Shown here piece by piece: positions 25,972 through 35,181 of a stretch of 64,000 nucleotides of DNA. The notes under the pieces were generated by a model. The model had not been told where the DNA came from. It did no database searches and worked only from the letters and a program-made list of their open reading frames with translations. The stretch's first letter is position 1. The number at the start of each line of letters is the position of its first letter. The stretch comes from Alphaproteobacteria bacterium (lineage in GTDB: Bacteria > Pseudomonadota > Alphaproteobacteria > UBA7985 > JAUIBT01): NCBI GenBank assembly GCA_030428255.1, contig JAUIBT010000016.1, forward strand, positions 1-64,000, given 5' to 3'. The position numbers and the translations under genes were made by a program.

Positions 25972-27270
25972 TTAGGCCAGAGGCTGGTCGTAAATCGGGA
26001 AGCGGTCACACAGGGCTTTGACCTGCTGCGCCACCTCAGCTTCAACCGCGGCATTGCCCTCCTCACCGTTGGCGGCCAGGCCGTCCAGCACGGTTGCGAT
26101 CAGCTTGCCAATCAGACGGAACTCGTCTTCCTTAAAGCCGCGGGTCGTGCCCGCTGGGCTGCCCAAACGAATGCCAGAGGTGATCATCGGCTTTTCGGTA
26201 TCGAAGGGAACCGAGTTCTTGTTGCAGGTGATGTGGGCGCGATCCAGCGCCTTTTCAGCCGCGTTGCCCTTCACGCCTTTGGGGCGCAGGTCCACCAACA
26301 ACAGGTGGGTCGCGGTACCGCCGGAGACCAAATCCAGGCCATGCTCTTGCAAGGTCTCGCCCAGAGCTTGAGCATTGCGCACGACTTGCTCGCAGTAGGC
26401 TTTGAAGTCAGGCTTCAACGCTTCGCCAAAGGCAACCGCCTTGGCAGCAATGACGTGCATCAACGGGCCGCCTTGCAGACCGGGGAAGACCGCCGAATTG
26501 ATCTTCTTGCCCAGATCGGTGTCGTTGCTCAAGATGATGCCACCGCGCGGACCGCGCAGGGTCTTGTGGGTGGTCGATGTAACGACGTGCGCGTGCTGCA
26601 AGGGGCTGGGGTGACAGCCGCCGGCAACCAGGCCCGCGAAATGTGCCATGTCAACGTGCAGGTAGGCCCCCACGCTGTCGGCGATCTCGCGGAAGGCTTT
26701 GAAGTCGATGATTTGCGGATAAGCCGAGCCGCCCGCGATGATCAGCTTGGGCTTGTGCTCTTCAGCCAGCGCGCGCACTTGCGCCATGTCAATCTGCTTG
26801 TCTTGCTCGCGCAGGCCATAGGTGATGGCGTTAAACCACTTGCCCGACTGGTTGACCTTGGCGCCGTGGGTCAGGTGACCGCCGTGATCCAAAGACAGGC
26901 CCATAATGGTCTCGCCCGGCTTGACCAGCGCCATGACCACCGCCTGGTTGGCTTGCGCTCCAGAGTGCGGCTGCACATTGGCAAAGCTGCAATTGAACAG
27001 CTCTTTCAGGCGGTCGATAGCCAGTTGCTCGGCCACGTCCACATATTCACAGCCACCGTAGTAGCGGCGGCCAGGGTAGCCCTCGGCATACTTGTTGGTG
27101 TGAACCGAGCCCATGGTCTGCATGACCGCGGCTGACACGATATTCTCGGACGCAATCAACTCGATGAAGTCTTGCTGGCGCTTCAGCTCGTCGGCCAAGG
27201 TGGCATAGAGCTCGGGGTCAGCTTGGGCAACGGAGGCGGTCCAGAAGCCCTGAGGCACTTGATAGTCCAT
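25972..27270 (-). CDS. glyA: Serine hydroxymethyltransferase
   Basis: 432 residues, typical length. Converts serine and tetrahydrofolate to glycine and methylene-THF. Seen: [32 protein letters not shown], and the PLP-lysine motif [16 protein letters not shown]. Starts at ATG 27270 and is followed by a strong terminator. It lies downstream of rpiB on the same strand with a 133-bp gap, so it may have its own promoter. No glycine riboswitch-like sequence was seen in that gap. Confidence 0.98.
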   Translation of the reverse strand: MDYQVPQGFWTASVAQADPELYATLADELKRQQDFIELIASENIVSAAVMQTMGSVHTNKYAEGYPGRRYYGGCEYVDVAEQLAIDRLKELFNCSFANVQPHSGAQANQAVVMALVKPGETIMGLSLDHGGHLTHGAKVNQSGKWFNAITYGLREQDKQIDMAQVRALAEEHKPKLIIAGGSAYPQIIDFKAFREIADSVGAYLHVDMAHFAGLVAGGCHPSPLQHAHVVTSTTHKTLRGPRGGIILSNDTDLGKKINSAVFPGLQGGPLMHVIAAKAVAFGEALKPDFKAYCEQVVRNAQALGETLQEHGLDLVSGGTATHLLLVDLRPKGVKGNAAEKALDRAHITCNKNSVPFDTEKPMITSGIRLGSPAGTTRGFKEDEFRLIGKLIATVLDGLAANGEEGNAAVEAEVAQQVKALCDRFPIYDQPLA

Positions 27271-27403
27271 AAGAATAACCTGTTGTCTGATCTTTGATCG
27301 GGATTGTGTGTTGAGGCTGGCCGGAGGATCGCCCGATCAGCGCTGCGTTGCTACTCTCGCTGGCCAAGCGCGCCGCATGAGGCTGCGGCAAACGCGTGGC
27401 GGT

Positions 27404-27838
27404 CTAGCGTTCTTGACTGAGCTTATCGACCCGCCGCTGATGACGCCCACCTTCGTAGGCGACTTCGTTGAAGGCAGTCACGACATCTTTGGCGGTTTCA
27501 ATGCCAATTAAGCGCGCGCCAAGCACCAAAACGTTGGCATCGTTGTGGGCGCGGGTCAGCCGTGCGCCGGTCACGTCGTGGCACAGAGCGCCGCGAATAT
27601 GGCGATGGCGATTGAGAGCAATCGAAATGCCAATGCCCGTTCCGCACATGGCCAGGCCACGCGCCTGGGGATCGGCGCCGAGCGCATCGGCCAATTTGTC
27701 GGCAAAATCGGGGTAATCCACCGAGCTGGCCTCGTAGGGCCCCAAGTCCACTACGTCGTGGCCCAAGTCCTTAAGGTGCTCGTGCAAGGCAGATTTCAAC
27801 TCTAGCGCGGCGTGATCGCTGGCAAGGTAATAGCGCAT
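27404..27838 (-). CDS. rpiB: Ribose-5-phosphate isomerase B
   Basis: 144 residues from ATG 27838 (a TTG lies two codons upstream). RpiB/LacAB fold with the N-terminal LASDHAALELK, the Asp-Tyr-Pro-Asp (VDYPDFA) region and the active-site stretch AMCGTGIGISIALNRH, followed by NVLVLGARLIG. Interconverts ribose-5-phosphate and ribulose-5-phosphate. The preceding gene (3-hydroxyisobutyryl-CoA hydrolase-like) ends 38 bp upstream, so the two are probably cotranscribed. Confidence 0.95.
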   Translation of the reverse strand: MRYYLASDHAALELKSALHEHLKDLGHDVVDLGPYEASSVDYPDFADKLADALGADPQARGLAMCGTGIGISIALNRHRHIRGALCHDVTGARLTRAHNDANVLVLGARLIGIETAKDVVTAFNEVAYEGGRHQRRVDKLSQER

Positions 27839-27876
27839 GCTCAAAGGTCTTTCCGTGAAGGTGGCGGCGCGTGAAC

Positions 27877-28944
27877 TTAAAGGAAGGCGATGCGGTCGGC
27901 CGGAAAGCTGAGCGCCCGGGCAACCGTATCCGGGCTCACGTCATCGACCTGGATCGGATGCCAATGGGGGTTGTGGTCCTTGTCCACCAGGACCGAGCGA
28001 ATGCCTTCAAAAAAGTCGCTCTTTTCGGGGCGGTTGGGATCAAACAGCCACTGGGCAACATTGAACTCAAGCTGCAAGCACTCTTTGAAACTGCGCCCTT
28101 CGGCGTTGCGTTGCAAAGCGAGAGCCAGCACCATGGATGTCGGGCTGCGGGTCTGCATGACATCGGCCATAGCAGTGGCCTCGCTGCTGCCTTCGTTGGC
28201 CAGGCGATGATAGATCTCGGACACGCGGTCGGCCGAAAAACAGCGCTTGATCAAGGGGCGCTGCGCGGCCAGCTCAGAAGGGCCTGCCGCTTCAGCGGGT
28301 TCAGCAAAGCGCGCGATGGCAGTATCAGCCCCCTCCTGGCCTGCCGCTTCCAACAGAGCCTCCAGCCGATCTTGAGGCACAAAGTGGGTCGCCAGACCAA
28401 CGGCCAGCGCGTCGGCCGCGTTCAGGCGCGCGCCGGTCAAGCCCATGTAGGTGCCGACTTGATCGGGCAAACGGCTCAGGAAATAGGTCGCGCCCACATC
28501 GGGAATAAAGCCGATGGCGGTCTCAGGCATGGCGATCTTGGTGGTTTCGCTCACCACCCGCTTGCCAGCATTAATGGCCAAACCCATGCCGCCGCCCATG
28601 CATACGCCGTTCATCAGGACACTGAAGGGCTTCTTCAGATCGGATAAGAAGGCGTTGAGCTGGTACTCGTTATAGAAAAAATCGCGCGTGATGGCCGCTT
28701 TGCTGCCCTTGGGCGCGGCCACGGCCTCCATATAGAGGGTCTTGACGTCACCGCCGGCACACAGCCCCTTTTCCAGCGAACCCATCATGAGATACTGGCT
28801 CACACTGTCGTCGGCTTCCCACCTCTGGAGCTGGCTCGTGAGCCCATCAACCATGGACATATCCAGCGCATTCAGCGCTCGCGGCCGGTTGAGTTGTATC
28901 AGGCCGAGGCCATTGGATAGGGTGAAATTAAGAGTATCGGTCAT
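27877..28944 (-). CDS. Enoyl-CoA hydratase/isomerase family, 3-hydroxyisobutyryl-CoA hydrolase-like
   Basis: 355 residues from ATG 28944; the frame extends 34 codons upstream without homologous features. Crotonase core with NRPRALNALDMSMV, oxyanion region GGDVKTLY, then MGGGMGLAINAGKRV and MPETAIGFIPDVGATYFLSRLP. The GIGLFPDVG-like block and the length above 340 residues match HIBCH-type hydrolases of valine breakdown rather than simple enoyl-CoA hydratases. No other valine-degradation gene is nearby. Confidence 0.9.
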   Translation of the reverse strand: MTDTLNFTLSNGLGLIQLNRPRALNALDMSMVDGLTSQLQRWEADDSVSQYLMMGSLEKGLCAGGDVKTLYMEAVAAPKGSKAAITRDFFYNEYQLNAFLSDLKKPFSVLMNGVCMGGGMGLAINAGKRVVSETTKIAMPETAIGFIPDVGATYFLSRLPDQVGTYMGLTGARLNAADALAVGLATHFVPQDRLEALLEAAGQEGADTAIARFAEPAEAAGPSELAAQRPLIKRCFSADRVSEIYHRLANEGSSEATAMADVMQTRSPTSMVLALALQRNAEGRSFKECLQLEFNVAQWLFDPNRPEKSDFFEGIRSVLVDKDHNPHWHPIQVDDVSPDTVARALSFPADRIAFL

Positions 28945-29201
28945 GACCTTGCGATTTCCTGATCGGCTCTGTCTGTCTGTTGGGGCCCGCTGCCCGCAGT
29001 TCGCGCTCAGCTTTAGCGCATCTTCTGGCCGCTTGGGAATAGGCAAGCTGCCTCATCCCGGTCAAGATGACAGAAAATTGTCGCAATTGGCAGCTGCGTG
29101 CCGGACGGCGGGGCGACAGCGTGTGGCAATTGCAGAACTGCGCAAAGATCGCTACACCTGGCCGCCCTCCATACTTGCAATTCGCCCTACACGAGCCCGC
29201 C

Positions 29202-30215
29202 ATGACCGACCGCAGCTTTCCCGCCCAGCCCAACCAGTTCCCAGCGGTTCGCTTGCGCCGTCGGCGGTCCAGCGATTGGATGCGTCGGCTGGTGCAGGAA
29301 AACCATTTGCAGGTCGAGGATCTAATCTGGCCGATTTTCGTACAGGAAGAAAACGGGCGCAGCCCGGTGCCAAGCCTGCCCGGTGTCGATCGCATTGGCC
29401 CCGATCTGTGGGTTGAGGTCGCGGGCGAGGCTCGCGCGCTGGGTATTCCGGCCCTGGCGCTGTTCCCCGTCGTGCCCGCGCACCGCAAAACGCTGACCTG
29501 CGAAGAAGCCTGGCGCACCGATAACCTTGTCTGCCAGGCCATGCGCCGCATCCGCAGCCAAGTCGAAGGATTAGGCCTGATCGCCGACGTAGCGCTGGAC
29601 CCTTACAACGCCACCGGCCAAGATGGGCTGCTGTCCGACAGCGGCGAGGTGTTGAATGACGAGACGATCGAGGCTCTGGTCAAACAGTCCTTGGCCCAAG
29701 CTGAAGCGGGCGCGCACATCCTAGCCCCGTCGGACATGATGGATGGACGCATTGCCGCGATCCGCGCAGCGCTGGACGCTGCAGGCCACAGCGACGTGGC
29801 GCTCATGTCCTATGCCGCCAAATTTGCATCGGCCTTCTATGGGCCCTTCCGCGATGCGGTGGGTTCGTCGGGGGCTTTGAAGGGCGACAAAAAAAGCTAC
29901 CAGCTCAATCCGGCCAACGCACGCGAAGCCGAGCTTGAGGCGCGCTATGATATAGACGAAGGCGCGGACATGCTGATTGTCAAGCCGGGCTTGCCCTATT
30001 TGGACATCCTCTATCGCATCAGCCAGACCAGCCCCGTGCCGGTCTACGCCTATCAAGTCAGCGGTGAATACGCCATGATGAAGGCTGCGGCAGCCAACGG
30101 CTGGCTGGACGAGCAAGCCATCGTTGCCGAAACCTTGATGGCCTTTAAGCGCGCTGGTGCCGACGGGGTTTGGTCCTACGCGGCGCTGGATTTGGCGCGC
30201 GCGCTTCGATCATAA
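29202..30215 (+). CDS. hemB: Delta-aminolevulinic acid dehydratase (porphobilinogen synthase)
   Basis: 337 residues from ATG 29202. Condenses two aminolevulinate molecules to porphobilinogen. The metal region reads DVALDPYNATGQDG, the Asp-rich (Mg/K-type) form without zinc cysteines. The Schiff-base lysines are in YAAKFASAFYGPF and MLIVKPGLPYLD. It stands alone, divergent from the HIBCH-like gene, with a 257-bp shared upstream region, and is followed by a bidirectional terminator. Confidence 0.97.
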   Translation: MTDRSFPAQPNQFPAVRLRRRRSSDWMRRLVQENHLQVEDLIWPIFVQEENGRSPVPSLPGVDRIGPDLWVEVAGEARALGIPALALFPVVPAHRKTLTCEEAWRTDNLVCQAMRRIRSQVEGLGLIADVALDPYNATGQDGLLSDSGEVLNDETIEALVKQSLAQAEAGAHILAPSDMMDGRIAAIRAALDAAGHSDVALMSYAAKFASAFYGPFRDAVGSSGALKGDKKSYQLNPANAREAELEARYDIDEGADMLIVKPGLPYLDILYRISQTSPVPVYAYQVSGEYAMMKAAAANGWLDEQAIVAETLMAFKRAGADGVWSYAALDLARALRS

Positions 30216-30232
30216 GAGCGAGCCCGCACAAC

Positions 30233-30271
30233 AAAAAAAGGCCGGGGTCTGAGCGGACCGCGGCCTGTTTG
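30233..30271. terminator. Bidirectional terminator between hemB and the lipoprotein gene
   Basis: AGGCCGGGGTCT and GGACCGCGGCCT (30239-30266) form an 11-12 bp stem with one mismatch around GAGC. On the minus strand it is followed by seven U, on the plus strand by the weaker TGTTTGT. It lies between convergent genes and can serve both. Confidence 0.8.
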
Positions 30272-30309
30272 TCGTAGGGATCTGGCCCCTGGGGCATTTG
30301 CCGTCAGCG

Positions 30310-30966
30310 CTAACTGCAAACAAAGGGCATGTTCTTGTTACCGTTCGGCATCTCAACCGCCGCTTGATTGCGCGCAGTGAGGCCCAATTCTTCGCAGCTT
30401 GCACTGGCTTGCGCGCGTGCCTCTTGTTCAGTCACGCTGTCTGCGAAGGTCACGTAGCCACGGTTGTCGTTCAAGAACACCTGCACATCAGAGCTGCTTG
30501 AAAGACTGGAACCGGCGTTTGAAAACCCGCCCGTGTTGGTTTTAATCTCTGCGCCTGCGCCTGCAAAATTCGGGCCTTGGCTTGCGCTCAAATTAACGTA
30601 TTGGCCGGGCATGGGGCTCAGGCGGTAGAGGCCTTCGGGTGACTTCTCCGCCCTCATGCGCTCACCGGTAGCGGCGTTGTAATAGATATGGCCGGGCTTT
30701 AGAACTTCTTCAGAGCGCACAAAACTGCGCTTGCCGTTGACATAGCTGGGAATCAAAATATGCCCGCTTTGCTCCGAGAAATAGATGGGATCCGCAGGTT
30801 TTACCGGCTTAGCGTTGGGGTCGATTTTCGACCGCTCGATCACGCGCTCAGCGGTCACGCGATAGGGATGGCGATTGGCAAAGGGGGCTTTGGCTCCGGG
30901 CTTGGGTGCGCAAGCGCTGATGGCCAGCGTTCCGCCCAGCGCTAAAAATAGCAGCGCGTATTTCAT
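30310..30966 (-). CDS. Outer-membrane-type lipoprotein of unknown function
   Basis: 218 residues from ATG 30966, which has AGGGA upstream; the longer frame starts in non-coding sequence. Signal peptide MKYALLFLALGGTLAISAC with a lipobox ending at Cys19. The mature part is polar and Ser/Asn/Gly-rich in the middle, ends in NKNMPFVCS, and has two further cysteines near the end. No family recognised. It follows hflX with a perfect 8-bp inverted repeat in between. Confidence 0.75.
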   Translation of the reverse strand: MKYALLFLALGGTLAISACAPKPGAKAPFANRHPYRVTAERVIERSKIDPNAKPVKPADPIYFSEQSGHILIPSYVNGKRSFVRSEEVLKPGHIYYNAATGERMRAEKSPEGLYRLSPMPGQYVNLSASQGPNFAGAGAEIKTNTGGFSNAGSSLSSSSDVQVFLNDNRGYVTFADSVTEQEARAQASASCEELGLTARNQAAVEMPNGNKNMPFVCS

Positions 30967-31060
30967 AAAATTCCCTAACAAATTCGCAATAGAGGCTTGG
31001 CGGCTTGCCAAAAATGAGCTGGCAATGGCGCTAAACCAATCATTCATGGGAAAGATATGG

Positions 31061-31084
31061 CCATAGAATGAGCCGTTTCTATGG
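31061..31084 (-). terminator. Inverted repeat just after hflX (possible terminator/attenuator)
   Basis: CCATAGAA (31061-31068) and TTCTATGG (31077-31084) are perfect 8-bp arms with an 8-base spacer, starting 3 bp beyond the hflX stop. Only a weak pyrimidine run follows, so termination is uncertain. Confidence 0.45.
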
Positions 31085-31086
31085 CA

Positions 31087-32502
31087 TCAAAGGTAGGAAA
31101 GTCTGATGTCTGAGCGGTTTTCTAGCAGCTTTTCGAGCTGTCCGCGCGCTTTGACAGAAAGTTGGCCACGCAGCAACAGCTTCCCCCCCTCATCGGCCGA
31201 TGCAGCTTCACAAACCTGTTCTTCGACATGGTTCGCAATCTTATAGAGCTGACCGCGCAGCGCCCCGTCACCCAGCGCGAGTTCGACCTCAAAGCGCTGA
31301 TCATCTTGACCCAGGCGCTGGGCGATAATCGTCAGTAACTGCTGCAATCCCTCGCCTTGCACGGCCGAGATGGTCAACAGGTCCGAGGGTACAGCCCCTT
31401 GACGTGCTTCGGGTGACAGGCAGTCGATCTTATTACCCACCTCCAACACGCGGGTGTTACAGGCTTGCTCGCCAATCAGCTCGTGCAAAATGCCCAGTAC
31501 GTCGCGTCGCTGCGCACCGGTGTTTGGGTGCGAGAGGTCGCGAACATGCAGAACCAGATCGGCGCTTTCGACCTCCTCCAGCGTTGCCTTGAAGGCCTCG
31601 ATCAGCTCGGTCGGAAGATCGGCGATAAAGCCAACTGAGTCCACCAGCAAACACTGGCCACCACCCGGCAACTCAAGGCGACGGTGCGTCGGGTCCAAGG
31701 TGGCAAACAGCATGTCCTTTGCCATGACACCACCGGCGGTTAGGGCATTGAACAGGGTCGATTTTCCGGCGTTGGTATAGCCGACCAGCACCACAATCGG
31801 ATAGGGCGCACGCTGGCGCGCTTTGCGATGCAGAGCACGGGTCTGGCGGACCTTGGCCAGCTCCTTTCGCAGCCGCACGATGCGATCATCAATGCGTCTT
31901 CGGTCCAGCTCCAACTGCATCTCGCCCGGGCCGCCGCGCATGCCCCGCCCGCCGCGCTGTCGATCCAAGCCAGTCCAGGCCCGCACCAGGCGCGAGCGCT
32001 GGTAGGTCTGGGCCGCGAGTTCGACTTGAAGCTGGCCTTCTCTGGTCTGAGCACGCTGGCCGAAAATCTCAATGATCATGCCGACGCGATCCATGACCTT
32101 CACGCCCAGCGCCTTTTCTAGGTTGCGCTGTTGCAAGGGCGAGAGGTTGGCGTTGACCACCACCAGCTCAGCAGCTTCGGCTTGAATGCTGTCTTTGAGG
32201 CTCTCAATATGGCCGCCGCCCAGCAGGCTTGCTGCGCGCGGCTTGGTGACGCGCACCATGGGGCTTTGAGCCACACGCACACCCATGGCTTGGCACAGAT
32301 TTTGGGCTTCCTGCAAGCGCTCCTGACTGCTGCGGCCGTCGGCCAAGCGCGCATCTTGCAGCTCGCGACGTGGCAGGCCTTCGGGCTGCACAAGGATTGC
32401 GCAAACAGGCGCGCCCTCGTCTTGACCTGGACCAGCCTGACGTTGGCCAAGGTCGTGAGAGACGTTATCATTGGGATCGCTGTGACCTGGGACGTCAGCC
32501 AT
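31087..32502 (-). CDS. hflX: GTPase HflX
   Basis: 471 residues. N-terminal HflX domain with the GGGHIESLK pattern, a glycine-rich linker (RQRGGRGMRGGPGEMQLE), and a G domain with VLVGYTNAGKSTLFNALT (G1), LLVDSVGFIADLP (G3; Ser in place of the usual Thr) and VGNKIDCL (G4). Ribosome-associated GTPase that splits stalled or heat-damaged ribosomes. It follows hfq by 35 bp, the classic hfq-hflX operon. Confidence 0.96.
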   Translation of the reverse strand: MADVPGHSDPNDNVSHDLGQRQAGPGQDEGAPVCAILVQPEGLPRRELQDARLADGRSSQERLQEAQNLCQAMGVRVAQSPMVRVTKPRAASLLGGGHIESLKDSIQAEAAELVVVNANLSPLQQRNLEKALGVKVMDRVGMIIEIFGQRAQTREGQLQVELAAQTYQRSRLVRAWTGLDRQRGGRGMRGGPGEMQLELDRRRIDDRIVRLRKELAKVRQTRALHRKARQRAPYPIVVLVGYTNAGKSTLFNALTAGGVMAKDMLFATLDPTHRRLELPGGGQCLLVDSVGFIADLPTELIEAFKATLEEVESADLVLHVRDLSHPNTGAQRRDVLGILHELIGEQACNTRVLEVGNKIDCLSPEARQGAVPSDLLTISAVQGEGLQQLLTIIAQRLGQDDQRFEVELALGDGALRGQLYKIANHVEEQVCEAASADEGGKLLLRGQLSVKARGQLEKLLENRSDIRLSYL

Positions 32503-32537
32503 GACGCGCTTCCCCGGTCAACCTGCTTTGAGCGCTG

Positions 32538-32780
32538 CTAGTCGTCTTTTTGCTCTTCATGCAAGTTGACAGGCGCGCTGGGCATCACCGTCGAGATGGC
32601 GTGCTTATAAACCAGCTGCACGTGGGTGTCGCGACGCAAAAGCACGGAATAGTTGTCGAACCAAGTCACAATGCCTTGCAGTTTGACGCCGTTAACCAGG
32701 AACACTGTGACGGGAATTTTGCCCTTGCGGATATGATTGAGGAATACGTCTTGGACGTTTTGGCTTTTTTCGGCGGCCAT
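32538..32780 (-). CDS. hfq: RNA chaperone Hfq
   Basis: 80 residues, the compact alphaproteobacterial form. Sm1 motif ([21 protein letters not shown]) and Sm2 motif ([13 protein letters not shown]) are intact; the acidic tail EEQKDD is short. It forms the hexamer that mediates sRNA-mRNA pairing. Operon with hflX downstream. The region upstream (32781-33067) contains several short palindromes and probably the promoter. Confidence 0.97.
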   Translation of the reverse strand: MAAEKSQNVQDVFLNHIRKGKIPVTVFLVNGVKLQGIVTWFDNYSVLLRRDTHVQLVYKHAISTVMPSAPVNLHEEQKDD

Positions 32781-32820
32781 TTTATTGGACTCCAGTTGTT
32801 TGTTTATATCGTTTGGAGGA

Positions 32821-32910
32821 GTCGAGTGGTTCGACTTGGACAGACATCCTCAACCAGACTTAGGAAAGATTGTGGTAAAAACCAGTGCGGATGTGGATTT
32901 CTCCACAATC
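32821..32910. promoter_or_regulatory. Palindromes and DnaA-box-like sites upstream of hfq
   Basis: GTCGA-GTGGT-TCGAC (32821-32835), the 8-bp arms GATTGTGG (32868) and CCACAATC (32903), and the inner palindrome TGTGGA-TTTC-TCCACA (32892-32907). The last contains two outward-facing near matches to TTATCCACA. It lies 40-130 bp upstream of the hfq start on the opposite strand. Confidence 0.4.
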
Positions 32911-33067
32911 TGACCCAATTTTCTGGTGTTCGTCAACGCTAGCGCGAAGCGGACCCGTCGCGCAAGGGGCCAGGACAAGCCTTCCTTTGGCCCCTGACCT
33001 GCCCAGGGCAAGAAACGGCCACTAACCGGTGCGTCGGCGCATCAAAGCCTTTGGCTCGGCTCTGGGG

Positions 33068-34717
33068 CTACAAGCCCAACTGAGCTGCCAGCTCAGCATC
33101 TTTGCCATAGATATCGGGGTAGAGTTGCAATCCGCCTTGACGATCAATCAGCGCGGTATAATAGACAAGATCAACCGTCACGGGCTGTTTGAGCGGCTGA
33201 ATGCGCGTCTGCCCGGACTGCATGGCGCGACGTACTTGCGCGCGCGACCAACCCTGGTCGGACTTCAAGATCCAGGACGCCAACTTCTCTGCGTCAGCCA
33301 AGCGCACGCAGCCTGAAGAAATCATCCGCACCTTTTCTCCGAACAGTTCGCGTTCGGGCGTATCGTGCAAATAGATGTCTTGCGGGTTTGTCAGCGAAAA
33401 GCGCACGCCACCCATGGCGTTCTTGGGACCCGGACGTTGGCGGAAGGTAAAGGGTAGGTTCGAGGCGCTGTAGCGGTTCCAATCAACCGTTAAGGGATTG
33501 ACCGCTCGACCGTTTCGGAAAGCTTGCAAACCCATCTTGTCAACCAGGGCTTTGGCATCGTGCTTAAGCAGCGGCAACAAGTCTTCGCTGGCCGCGACCG
33601 TCGGCACGCTCCAGTCAGGACTGAACTTCAGATTAACGATCCGATCACTTAGCGTCGGCGTCGCACGATCGGGTTGGCCGACAATGACCGCCATACTCAT
33701 AACGTGCTGACCACGATCAAAGGCATCCAGGGTATAGCCGGGCAAATTCACGCGCACATGCCGCCCCGCCGTCTGACTGCTGGTTTGGGCCTGGCGGAAA
33801 CGGTGCATGTTCAAGGCCACAAGGCGCTTGGCGCTCTCATCCATGGGCAGAGTTAGAACGGCCTTTCGCAGCCCTTGGAACTGAGCGGTTTGCGGGCGCA
33901 AGCGTTCTAGGGCGCCGGCAAAATCACCCGAGGCAAGGGCTGCCTCGAGTAGAGGCAAGCCTTGTCGCGATTGGGTCGTTAGACCGCCGCGCAATTCTGG
34001 CAGGTATAACAGCATGCCTTGGGTCAGCGCCAGCTCGCTGCGCGCGACGGCATGCAGGCTGGCGGCCTGCTCAAGCGCGATGCCCTCAGCCGGAACATAG
34101 CGACGCGGCGGCAGGCCATCCGCCCAAGAATTCGCCAGCGTCTCGGCGGCGATTTGCGCTTCTGAGGACCAAGCGCCTCGATACCAGATGGGCTGATAGC
34201 CATAGGTGGTATAGAAGCGGTCAAGCTGGCCAGCCCAATCTGGATGAGTCTCGGCCCGCTTGGCGATCAGTGCGCGCAGTTGGCGGCCGACCTCTGCGCT
34301 GGAGTAGCGCTGGGGTGCGAGATCGAGGTAGGGTTCAGGCGTGGACTGGTAATCTAGTGCTCCTGCCTGGCTTGCTGGGTCGGAGTCAACTTGCGGGTAG
34401 GCGTAGGTCTCAGATGGGCTCGCTACCGCCGCCGGGCTCACTTGGGTCTCGACAACTGGGTAGGATTGATCTGCTTGGGGCTGAGCGGACGACGGCAGCG
34501 GGGCTGGCGAGCTATAGGGCTTTGTTTGGCTCACGCGCAGATCTTCGGCTACTCCATAAGGCCCCGAACGGTCGATCAACCCGCAGCCACTGGCCAACAG
34601 CACAGCCGATAGCATGAGCCAGGGCCCGCGTTTAGGAAGCAGAGCCGCCCCAAAAAGCTTGAGTGTAGGCTTGGAGCCAAAACGGCACCCCTGGGCTGTT
34701 GAAATCCCCAAATCCAT
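33068..34717 (-). CDS. L,D-transpeptidase, YcbB (LdtD)-like lipoprotein
   Basis: 549 residues from ATG 34717. A long N-region leads to the lipobox LLASGC, a Pro/Gln/Ser-rich linker, a peptidoglycan-binding-like helical domain, and a YkuD catalytic domain near the C-terminus. The active site is MISSGCVRLADAEKLA, with the upstream HDTPERELFG; Cys, His and Arg are all present. The YcbB type has a large substrate-capping insertion, consistent with the length. It would make 3-3 cross-links or attach proteins to peptidoglycan in the periplasm. Confidence 0.9.
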   Translation of the reverse strand: MDLGISTAQGCRFGSKPTLKLFGAALLPKRGPWLMLSAVLLASGCGLIDRSGPYGVAEDLRVSQTKPYSSPAPLPSSAQPQADQSYPVVETQVSPAAVASPSETYAYPQVDSDPASQAGALDYQSTPEPYLDLAPQRYSSAEVGRQLRALIAKRAETHPDWAGQLDRFYTTYGYQPIWYRGAWSSEAQIAAETLANSWADGLPPRRYVPAEGIALEQAASLHAVARSELALTQGMLLYLPELRGGLTTQSRQGLPLLEAALASGDFAGALERLRPQTAQFQGLRKAVLTLPMDESAKRLVALNMHRFRQAQTSSQTAGRHVRVNLPGYTLDAFDRGQHVMSMAVIVGQPDRATPTLSDRIVNLKFSPDWSVPTVAASEDLLPLLKHDAKALVDKMGLQAFRNGRAVNPLTVDWNRYSASNLPFTFRQRPGPKNAMGGVRFSLTNPQDIYLHDTPERELFGEKVRMISSGCVRLADAEKLASWILKSDQGWSRAQVRRAMQSGQTRIQPLKQPVTVDLVYYTALIDRQGGLQLYPDIYGKDAELAAQLGL

Positions 34718-35181
34718 GAAATGTCTCAAATTGGATTTTAAAAAATATCATCTGGAGGTCGCATAGCAATTCGACCAGAAGGCGACCAAGATCCGTCCTA
34801 ATAAGAAGATGCAGCCGCATTTGGGGTGGTATTGTGGCCGCTTGCTCAGGCAAGCCCGACGAACCAGAGCCTTCGATGGGTTAAATCGCGCGCAAATTTC
34901 TGTGCGCTCTGCCCCACCTTGAATCCTAGCGGCACCGCTTAAGTTGAGTAAGGCCTGCGCGCTGATATACTGAAAATGGCTCGTTTTTGATTGAAGACTC
35001 ACTCGAACCACCAACCAAAGGTTGCATTTTGCAATTTAGTATGCAAATTCAGAGCAAATCCATGTGGAAAAAAGCGATTTGCACTGCGAGGCCTCCCTCA
35101 ACCAGTCAAGGATGACTGCAGAAGAACCGGGCGCAACTCCGCGCAGATCGGTTCCGAATATCGGTTTAGGAGACGACATTA
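34718..35181. other. Divergent intergenic region, long leader of the OmpA-like lipoprotein gene
   Basis: The 464 bp contain a good promoter for the plus-strand gene and a leader of about 200 bases. Two small hairpins are visible in the leader: TTGCA-TTT-TGCAA near 35024-35036, and GCAAATC/GATTTGC (35054-35082), whose loop holds a TGTGGAAAA DnaA-box match. No gene seen. Confidence 0.5.
34944..34971 (+). promoter_or_regulatory. Sigma-70-type promoter for the OmpA-like lipoprotein gene
   Basis: TTGAGT (34944-34949) and TATACT (34966-34971) with a 16-bp spacer. The expected start near 34978 leaves about 200 nucleotides of untranslated leader before ATG 35182. Confidence 0.5.

Noticed and set aside
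25729-27135. Plus-strand frame of 468 codons opposite glyA
   Set aside because: Covers the glyA gene and its terminator in antisense; composition is typical of a shadow frame.
27271-27403. Glycine or THF riboswitch upstream of glyA
   Set aside because: No recognisable tandem glycine aptamer or THF core sequence in the 133-bp gap.
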